Shown here piece by piece: positions 58,061 through 64,000 of a stretch of DNA of 64,000 bases. Under the pieces are notes generated by a model. The model searched no databases. It worked only from the letters and a program-made list of their open reading frames with translations, and had not been told where the DNA came from. Location: positions 62,001 to 126,000 of the forward strand of contig SVGP01000003.1 of NCBI GenBank assembly GCA_015056255.1, read 5' to 3'. This DNA comes from Clostridiales bacterium. Lineage in GTDB: Bacteria > Bacillota > Clostridia > Christensenellales > Aristaeellaceae. The position numbers and the translations under genes were made by a program. Position 1 is the stretch's first letter; every line of letters begins with the position of its first letter.

Positions 58061-59173
58061 ATGAAAAGACTCATTTCTCTTTTCCTCGCCCTTGTGATGC
58101 TGCTTTTGTCCGTGCCGGTATACGCGGAAGAAGCCGCCCCCACCCGCGGCGGCGTCACCATTTACGACATCCCCATCGAGGATGATAATTTCGAAACCGC
58201 GCCCATCAACGGCGAAAAAAGCGAAAGCGCCGAAGAAGCTTCATCCGGAACGCCTGAAGGAGAGGACGAAGGCTCCATTAAGGAAATTCTGGAAGAAAGC
58301 GAGGACGATCTGATCGTATACGATCCGGTTGAGGAATATCTTTATAACGGCGATGAAATCACGGAAGCGCTCGACATGCTGGACGGCATGAAAAACATCC
58401 TGCTTCTGGGCGTGGACAGCCGAACCGGTAAAATCGAAGGCCGCACCGACACCATGATCCTTTTAACCGTGGATATTAAAGGTCAGGTGATCAAGCTCAC
58501 CTCTTTCCTGCGCGATCTGTATGTTGAAATTCCCGGCTACAAAAACAACCGCCTGAATTCCGCCTTTGTTTTCGGCGGCTGGCCGCTGCTTCAAAAGACG
58601 TTTGAAAAGAATTTCGGCGTAAAGCCCGACGCTTATGTCGCCGTCAATTTAAGCGGCCTTGCCCAGATCATCGACGCGTTGGGCGGCGTGTATGTAGATG
58701 TAGACGCCAAGAAAATCGACCGCATCAACGCCGTCATTTACTGGTATAATAAACAGGTGCTGAATCTTACGAATCTCAGCCACGGCTATCTCACCAAAGG
58801 CGGCTACCAGAAGCTGACCGGAAAGCAGGCCGAGGCGTGGGCCAGATACCGCTACAGCGAAAGCGACTATCAAAGAAGCGCGCGCCAGCGGCAGTTGATT
58901 TCGATCATCTTTGACGAAGTCAAGAAAATGAGCCTGAAGGAGCTGATCTCCTTCGCCATGAAAAACGCCAACCTCATCGAAACCAATCTGACCATCACAG
59001 ACATCATCTCCCTCGCGCCGGCGGTGCTTGCGCTGCACGACGCAGAGATCAAGGAATTCAGAATCCCCATCGACAACGGCTCCACCAGCCAGAAAATTTC
59101 CGGCATGAGCGTGCTCGTTCCGGACAGGAAGAAAAACGCAAACGCGCTGAAGGAATTCCTCCTGGGCGACTGA
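58061..59173 (+). CDS. LytR-CpsA-Psr family wall polymer ligase
   Basis: 370 residues. Signal peptide (about 1-22) rather than the usual signal anchor, an acidic spacer (about 25-105), then the LCP domain: NILLLGVDSR, GRTDTMILLTVD, TSFLRDLYVEIPGY, RLNSAF, and the C-terminal KLTGKQAEAWARYRYSESDYQRSARQ. LCP enzymes attach wall teichoic acids or capsule to peptidoglycan. Conserved Arg and Asp residues are present. ATG at 58061 preferred over the GTG one codon earlier. Confidence 0.93.
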   Translation: MKRLISLFLALVMLLLSVPVYAEEAAPTRGGVTIYDIPIEDDNFETAPINGEKSESAEEASSGTPEGEDEGSIKEILEESEDDLIVYDPVEEYLYNGDEITEALDMLDGMKNILLLGVDSRTGKIEGRTDTMILLTVDIKGQVIKLTSFLRDLYVEIPGYKNNRLNSAFVFGGWPLLQKTFEKNFGVKPDAYVAVNLSGLAQIIDALGGVYVDVDAKKIDRINAVIYWYNKQVLNLTNLSHGYLTKGGYQKLTGKQAEAWARYRYSESDYQRSARQRQLISIIFDEVKKMSLKELISFAMKNANLIETNLTITDIISLAPAVLALHDAEIKEFRIPIDNGSTSQKISGMSVLVPDRKKNANALKEFLLGD

Positions 59174-59195
59174 TCAAGGGAAAGGATGCTGACGC

Positions 59196-59783
59196 ATGGG
59201 AAAAACGCTTGCCTCTCTTATGATAATGGGCGCATTTTTCCTCGCATTGGCGTCCTTTTTGGTATACGTTTATTCAAAGCGGAAATATCCGCTCAAAAAT
59301 GCCGATTGCATCATCGTCCTCGGCGCAAAAATCCACCCGGACGGCTCGCCGTCCAATACGCTTAAATACCGTCTGGACGCGGCCTTAAACGCCTACAGCC
59401 AAAACCGCGCTCCCGTCATCATCGTCACCGGCGGTCAGGGTCCGGACGAAAACGAACCCGAAGCCTGCGCGATGAAACGCTATCTCATCCAAAAAGGCAT
59501 CCCTGCAAACTGCATCCATGAGGAAACCCAGTCCAAAAACACCATCGAAAACCTCAAAAACGCATGCGTCATCATGTCGTTATCCAATCTCAAAACCGCC
59601 GTCATCGCAACCACAGACTACCACATGCCAAGAGCTCGCCTGATCGCAAAACGGCTGGGCGTCAAAACCTCAGCCGCCCCTTCCAGACCCGGAAGAAGGC
59701 TTGTCACTCAATTGACCGCCTACTCAAGGGAAGTCTTAAGCTGGGGCCTCCTGATTATAAAAATCGCGCAGCGGAAAATCTGA
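59196..59783 (+). CDS. YdcF/SanA-like DUF218 protein
   Basis: 195 residues: an N-terminal membrane anchor (about 5-24), then the DUF218 domain with CIIVLGAKIHPDGSPS, VIIVTGGQGPDE, ETQSKNTIENLKNA and TTDYHMPRA. Family members influence envelope permeability and lipid carrier recycling (SanA, ElyC). It starts 22 bases after the LCP gene, which supports an envelope role. Confidence 0.9.
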   Translation: MGKTLASLMIMGAFFLALASFLVYVYSKRKYPLKNADCIIVLGAKIHPDGSPSNTLKYRLDAALNAYSQNRAPVIIVTGGQGPDENEPEACAMKRYLIQKGIPANCIHEETQSKNTIENLKNACVIMSLSNLKTAVIATTDYHMPRARLIAKRLGVKTSAAPSRPGRRLVTQLTAYSREVLSWGLLIIKIAQRKI

Positions 59784-59822
59784 TTTCCGATGCGCGATTT
59801 TCTATTGAAAAGATTAGACAAA

Positions 59823-61400
59823 TCACAACTTCTCAGGCGAAACTTTAAAAATCACTTTCAAAAGAATATACGTTATTGTGCCAAGCGCAAAAAGCGCAAT
59901 CGCCGCCGCCCAGATCGTTCCGTAAACCAAAACGGGAATCATTGAAACAATCCCGATCAAAGGCGCAGTCAAGCCGCCGATGCCTGCGGCCGCGCTTTGC
60001 TTGACCACATATACCTCGTTTTCCCAGTCAAAGCGCGGAAACTTCGTATTGATGAAAAGCGCCCACGTGCAGGCGAAAATATTGATCAGAATCGGCGCAA
60101 TCAGCATAATCACCGCACTCACTGCATCCGGCGCGAGGGAGATCGCGGTCAGAATGGACGCAATCAGCAAAAACGGTGCGTTCAGAAGCACGCTCATCAG
60201 GATTTTTGCGCCGAAGAGGTGTCTGTTCGTTATCGGAAGCGTCTTTAAAAGCCACCACGTTTTTCCCTCCATCGACAGGGAAACCGCGCTGGGCGGCATG
60301 AGGGAGGAGATGATTCCAAGGAGAAACGCGGCGATGAGCGGAAGATTCAAATCAACCGGAAGCGCAGAAACCGCCGTCTGCACATCCCCTATCGACAGCA
60401 TGACCGCTGCCGCAAGCGTCATAATCGGCGAAATGAAGGTATTCATCATGTAGATGCCAGAAGCGAAATAACGCCTGAATTCGCGATTGATGAGCGCGGG
60501 AAGAAGCAATGAGGCTTTCACGCTTTTTTCCGCGCGGAAGGCTTTTGCGCTTCCCCTCGCGCCCTGACTAATGACAACAAAGGGAAACACGCGGGCAACG
60601 ACAAAAAGCGTAATGCCAAGTAAGCCCAAGCTTACGCCGATCAAAGCGAAAACGCCCTCATACGCGCCCTGTGCAATCCCGCCGATCCAAGCCGCCGGCG
60701 GATACACGCCTTTAACGGCGTTAAGCATGGTCTCTGTAAGGCTTTTGATTCTTTCAAGCGTAAGCTCGTCCTCAATTCGCGTAAGAGACGCGCTTCCCCA
60801 GAAGATAAAGCCTATAAATAGAACCGTCAGCGCGGTCTGGAAAATAGCTTTTCGTTTGAACATTGCAGAAACCATGCTGATCAGTGCGCCCGGCAGAAGC
60901 GACAGGCACATGGGAATCACAGGCATAAAAATGACGGAAATGAGCCACGCGAGATAGAACAAAACGGATGGACGCGCAAAATACACAAAAACGCCGATCG
61001 CCGGGAGCGTTACCAAGGCGCACAGAAGAACATTTTCGATATACATGCGGATAAGCCGGCTCGCCGCAATCGAAAACGGGCGCACAGGCAGCGCGCTCAG
61101 TACCTCAACGCCGTTTTTCCGAAACAGCGTGGGAGCGGAAGAAAAAATGCCAAAAAAGAGAATGATCAGGCTGATGACCACGGTAAACAGCGCACAAATT
61201 GCGTCCTTTAGACCCAGATAACAAAGCGCATACGCATATCCGCCCGTATACCCTGCCACCATCAGAATGACAAACGCCCAGGCAACAGAAAGCAGAACGA
61301 TTCTGCGTTTTTCTTTTTTATCAGTTGTATGCCGAAACCGGTTCAGGCCGTACAGATTCAGGCTTTCAAGGCGCGTAAGCAGCCCGATTTCCCTAAGCAT
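59823..61400 (-). CDS. ABC-2-type transporter permease
   Basis: 525 residues with about twelve hydrophobic segments. Start taken at the ATG at 61400 (GGAGGTGG upstream), inside the last 8 bases of the ATPase gene. Charged cytoplasmic segment HTTDKKEKRR precedes the first membrane segment; LFRKNGVEVLSALPV and MEGKTWWLLKTLPITNRHL resemble export permeases of lantibiotic or drug systems. Forms the channel with the downstream-coded ATPase. Confidence 0.85.
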   Translation of the reverse strand: MLREIGLLTRLESLNLYGLNRFRHTTDKKEKRRIVLLSVAWAFVILMVAGYTGGYAYALCYLGLKDAICALFTVVISLIILFFGIFSSAPTLFRKNGVEVLSALPVRPFSIAASRLIRMYIENVLLCALVTLPAIGVFVYFARPSVLFYLAWLISVIFMPVIPMCLSLLPGALISMVSAMFKRKAIFQTALTVLFIGFIFWGSASLTRIEDELTLERIKSLTETMLNAVKGVYPPAAWIGGIAQGAYEGVFALIGVSLGLLGITLFVVARVFPFVVISQGARGSAKAFRAEKSVKASLLLPALINREFRRYFASGIYMMNTFISPIMTLAAAVMLSIGDVQTAVSALPVDLNLPLIAAFLLGIISSLMPPSAVSLSMEGKTWWLLKTLPITNRHLFGAKILMSVLLNAPFLLIASILTAISLAPDAVSAVIMLIAPILINIFACTWALFINTKFPRFDWENEVYVVKQSAAAGIGGLTAPLIGIVSMIPVLVYGTIWAAAIALFALGTITYILLKVIFKVSPEKL

Positions 61401-62109
61401 CCGCCGCCACCTCCATGAAAATATCCTCAAGCGTCCTACCCTCGCCCACAATCTCATCCATGTCTCCGGTTTTTAAAAGCACGCCGTCTTTGATGATGGA
61501 AACGCGGTTAGACAGCTTTTCGGCAACCTCAAGCACATGCGTCGAATACAAAATCGCGCCGCCCTGATCGCAGATTTCCCGCATAAAGCCCTTGAGCGTC
61601 ACGCTGGCCTTGGGGTCGAGTCCCACAAACGGCTCATCCAGAATGAGCAGCTTAGGCTCATGCAAAAGCGAGGCAATGATCACGAGCTTCTGCTTCATGC
61701 CGTGGGAATAGGTCGAAATGAGCGAGCCAAGAGCGGATGTGATTTCAAACGCCTCGGCGTACCTTGAAATGCGCTGCTTTCGTACGTCGGCCTCCACTTC
61801 AAACACATCTGCGATGAAGTTCAGAAACTGAATGCCTGTCAGATATTCATAAATATCGGGGTTGTCCGGAATGCAGGCAAGCATTTTTTTGCACGCGATG
61901 GGGTTTTCCCTTATGGAAACGCCACCGACTCTGATTTCGCCGGATTCGAATGTGTGAATGCCGCAGACGGCCTTGATGAGCGTGGTTTTGCCTGCGCCAT
62001 TGGGACCGATAAAGGCGTGAATATCGCCGGAGCGCACGGAAAGAGAGATATTTTTAATGCCCTTGTCCGATCCGGGATAGCGCTTGGTCACGTTTATAAT
62101 TTCAAGCAT
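61393..62109 (-). CDS. ABC transporter ATP-binding protein
   Basis: 238 residues. Walker A GPNGAGKTT (about 36-44), Q-loop region, signature STYSHGMKQKL (the S-H-G-M-K-Q form of LSGGQ), Walker B LLILDEPFVGLD and H-loop YSTHV. ABC-2 exporters of the drug/lantibiotic type have this layout. Its start adjoins the MerR stop with no gap and its end overlaps the permease start, so the three genes form one operon. Confidence 0.95.
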   Translation of the reverse strand: MLEIINVTKRYPGSDKGIKNISLSVRSGDIHAFIGPNGAGKTTLIKAVCGIHTFESGEIRVGGVSIRENPIACKKMLACIPDNPDIYEYLTGIQFLNFIADVFEVEADVRKQRISRYAEAFEITSALGSLISTYSHGMKQKLVIIASLLHEPKLLILDEPFVGLDPKASVTLKGFMREICDQGGAILYSTHVLEVAEKLSNRVSIIKDGVLLKTGDMDEIVGEGRTLEDIFMEVAADA

Positions 62110-62844
62110 TTATTTGTCCTCCATCTCTGTGCGCTTGTAAACCTCGATGCAAAAGCCCTTGTGCCCGCAATGGGTGCAGGTGAGGTTTCGGGTGCGCAGG
62201 GTGTGCCTTGCAAAAATCATTTCCATTTTCCGGGGCGTAAACACCGCGTGGCACTCGGGGCAGATGAACTGAACGCTTTTGATGTAATAATACGAAATCA
62301 AACAGCAGCCCAAGGTCAGCACGGGCAAATACAAAATGATCGGAAGCCATACGCCCTTTATAAACCCCGCCAGAACAAACGCCCATTCAAGCGCTTCCAG
62401 AACGAGGGCAAAGATCAGCATTTTGATGTACAGCTTATGAAGTTTTCGCCTGTTGTCCATGCGGAACGCTATGTCGTTTATGGAGTGAAGGGAGAAATTT
62501 CCAGCATCCCTGATGCCTCTTTCGAGCGCTTCCAGCCGCGAAAGCCTGTTTTGTCTTTCATTGATTTCATCCAAAAGTTCTTTTTTCTGCTCTTCGATCA
62601 ATAGCCCGATCACGTTTTCCGGGTGTTCTTCCTGAATCAACTTTTGAATGCTGGCAATCGGAAGCCCGATATCGCGCAGATAACAAACGGCCTTTAAGCG
62701 CATGATGTCGTTTTCCGAATACATCCTGCGCCCGCCTTCGGTCAGAGACGAGGGCGAAACAAGATTCCTTTGATCGTAATACTGAATGGTGCGAACCGTC
62801 ACATTCAATATCTTCGCAGCCTCTCCCGTTGAATAATTCGGCAT
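62110..62844 (-). CDS. MerR-family regulator with membrane anchor and zinc ribbon
   Basis: 244 residues. N-terminal MerR winged HTH (YSTGEAAKILNVTVRTIQYYDQRNLV, then GRRMYSENDIMRL), a coiled-coil dimer helix (about 75-115), two membrane segments (about 137-180) and a cytoplasmic C-terminal C4 zinc ribbon (ICPECH, then LTCTHCGHKG). Such an anchored MerR could sense a membrane-active compound and switch on the exporter it precedes. AAAGGAGG precedes the ATG, and the promoter has a 19-base spacer. Confidence 0.85.
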   Translation of the reverse strand: MPNYSTGEAAKILNVTVRTIQYYDQRNLVSPSSLTEGGRRMYSENDIMRLKAVCYLRDIGLPIASIQKLIQEEHPENVIGLLIEEQKKELLDEINERQNRLSRLEALERGIRDAGNFSLHSINDIAFRMDNRRKLHKLYIKMLIFALVLEALEWAFVLAGFIKGVWLPIILYLPVLTLGCCLISYYYIKSVQFICPECHAVFTPRKMEMIFARHTLRTRNLTCTHCGHKGFCIEVYKRTEMEDK

Positions 62845-62866
62845 AGCTCAACCTCCTTTCACAAGC

Positions 62867-62897
62867 AGTATACCTGATAACGCTGCGTCATGAGCAA
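62867..62897 (-). promoter_or_regulatory. MerR-type promoter (19-base spacer)
   Basis: Minus strand TTGCTC (62892-62897), 19 bases, TATACT (62867-62872). The spacer contains the palindrome ACGC-A-GCGT. A 19-20 base spacer with central dyad is the hallmark of MerR-activated promoters. Confidence 0.7.
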
Positions 62898-62935
62898 GCT
62901 ATTTTTGAATAAAAGCACAATTTACGGGCGAAAGA

Positions 62936-64000
62936 TCATTTTTCCGCCCAAAATTCCTTAAGCGCCTTGACCAATTTCCTTTCATCCATCGCTGTCGGCA
63001 GATACCTCGGCGCGAGCAGGCTCCTATATTCCTGCGTCCTGTATCTGTCGTCTATAAATAAAACCACGCCCCGATCCGCTTCCGTTCGGATCACGCGCCC
63101 CGCCGCCTGAAGGCATTTGCTGACGCCGGGATAGACGTAGGCGGTTTCAAACCCGCGCCCATTCGCCTCTTCATAAAGCCCCTTAAGGCAATCGCCTTCA
63201 AACGAAATCTGCGGAAGACCCACACCCACAATCGCAGCGCCGATCAGCCTGTCGCCCGGCAGATCCACGCCCTCTGAAAACACGCCGCCCATGGCGATAA
63301 AAGCGACCATGCTCTTTTCCGGGTTTTCGCAGAATTCATCCAGATATTCTTTGCGTTCCCCCTCCGTCATATCGCGCGTCTGGAGAAGAACCTTCACATC
63401 CCCATACATCGCCATAAAAATTTCCGCCACGCTGTTTAAATACTGATGACTCGGAAAACACGCCAGATAATTGCCCTTTTTCGCTGAAACCATGTCGTAA
63501 ATGGCCTTGGCAACGCGGTGCGCGCTCTCCTCGCGCATGCGGTAGCGCGTGGGAATGAAAAGGGACGCGCAGAAAAGATTTTCCTTCGGAAACGGCGAAG
63601 GCAGCGAAAAGGCAACATCGCCCGCATCCTTATCGAGTGATAAAATCGATTCGTAATGGCTAAGCGGCGAAAGCGTAGCCGAAAACAGCACCGTTCCCCG
63701 CATGCGCTTCATGGCCTTTGAAAGGCGATCCGTCGGATTCCAACACCATATTTTGATTCTGGACCGCTTGCCCTCGGGCGTAATCAGCGTCCTGTGCGTG
63801 TTTTCGTCAAAATCATCCGACGCGCGCACAAAGCCATTGGCCCTGAAAAACACGTCCGCAAGCTTTCCCTTATAGGTCGCAGGCACGGACAAAAACGGCT
63901 TCGCATCCTCGATAAACGCCTTGACGCTTAATAAAAATTCCTGCGGAAGCTCGGTTGAAAGCTCGTTTTCAGTGTCCTTTTTGAGCGCATGGTAAAGCCG
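62936..64000 (-). CDS. DinG/Rad3-like superfamily 2 helicase (partial, runs off right edge)
   Basis: The C-terminal 354 codons; the frame is open to the window edge, so the apparent TTG start at 63892 is not the true start. The XPD-like C-terminal helicase domain shows VLFSATLSPLSHYESIL, FPKENLF, a motif V region FIAMGGVFSEGVDLPGDRL and motif VI QAAGRVIRTEADRGVVLFIDDRY. It resembles Clostridia Rad3-related helicases with iron-sulfur clusters; the N-terminal ATPase half and cluster cysteines lie outside the window. Confidence 0.92.
   Translation of the reverse strand, partial: RLYHALKKDTENELSTELPQEFLLSVKAFIEDAKPFLSVPATYKGKLADVFFRANGFVRASDDFDENTHRTLITPEGKRSRIKIWCWNPTDRLSKAMKRMRGTVLFSATLSPLSHYESILSLDKDAGDVAFSLPSPFPKENLFCASLFIPTRYRMREESAHRVAKAIYDMVSAKKGNYLACFPSHQYLNSVAEIFMAMYGDVKVLLQTRDMTEGERKEYLDEFCENPEKSMVAFIAMGGVFSEGVDLPGDRLIGAAIVGVGLPQISFEGDCLKGLYEEANGRGFETAYVYPGVSKCLQAAGRVIRTEADRGVVLFIDDRYRTQEYRSLLAPRYLPTAMDERKLVKALKEFWAEK

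Noticed and set aside
1-64000. tRNA, rRNA or CRISPR loci
   Set aside because: No cloverleaf-like segments with a T-arm motif, no rRNA-like stretches and no regularly spaced repeats were found; the direct repeats seen are the dispersed palindromic elements.

Overview
The window reads as a chromosomal segment of a Gram-positive, endospore-lineage Clostridia member (Bacillota) with roughly balanced base composition. The support is a rpmH-rnpA-yidD-yidC-jag cluster, the sporulation genes yabP and yabQ beside divIC, a SipL/DUF3794 protein, VanW and LytR-CpsA-Psr wall proteins, strong AGGAGG ribosome sites and TTGACA/TATAAT promoters. Two families of short intergenic inverted repeats also resemble repeats I associate with gut Clostridia. 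Finer placement (Oscillospirales- or Christensenellales-like) is a guess. No rRNA, tRNA, CRISPR array, insertion sequence or complete prophage was seen.

Layout. 1-13.1 kb is all minus strand: a partial RecQ fused to a DUF1653 domain, two paralogous secreted proteins, peptidase T and a Gfo/Idh oxidoreductase, the VanW-RidA-DegV-DUF1846 operon, DUF177-rpmF, and pta-ackA. At 13.4 kb transcription flips to the plus-strand rpmH-rnpA-yidD-yidC-jag cluster. 16.4-25.5 kb is accessory in character: a decayed HTH gene, two GNAT acetyltransferases, a VWA protein and a macro-domain protein, upp, two AAA-type ATPases, a solo TipAS protein, a lactate/malate dehydrogenase and a PepSY protein. 25.6-36.4 kb holds a two-component system, an SDR enzyme, the yabP-yabQ-divIC group, a coiled-coil protein, a CoA-acyltransferase-fold protein with an altered active site, deoB, an HTH-ADP-ribosylglycohydrolase, a CHAP protein and a methyltransferase. 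36.6-42.0 kb (minus) holds a beta-lactamase-fold hydrolase, a holin pair, proBA and a SipL-like protein. 42.2-48.4 kb is one long plus-strand run: secreted metallo-beta-lactamase-fold protein, pssA, psd, PAP2 phosphatase, radical SAM protein, walJ, CPBP protease and rlmH. 48.7-59.8 kb is mostly plus strand: two unknown small genes, a PrsA-like foldase, a pyridoxal kinase, a GH31 alpha-xylosidase, mnmA, an XpaC-like protein, a universal stress protein, an LCP ligase and a YdcF protein. 59.8-64 kb (minus) holds an ABC exporter operon led by a membrane-anchored MerR regulator, and a partial DinG-like helicase.

Themes. Acetate production (pta-ackA) and a lactate/malate dehydrogenase fit a fermenter. 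pssA-psd would make phosphatidylethanolamine. The most unusual regulatory pattern is a set of hairpins between codirectional genes whose 3' arm is the Shine-Dalgarno of the next gene, often with the promoter -10 in the loop and a T-run as the spacer to the start codon (proB, the serine hydrolase, the VWA gene, the 142-residue gene, weaker at the holin and Usp genes). These could terminate read-through and silence translation from it while leaving the local promoter active. Other points of note are the 19-bp MerR promoter, phased direct repeats upstream of the PepSY gene beside its two-component system, and an MDH-type arginine in the lactate dehydrogenase homologue.
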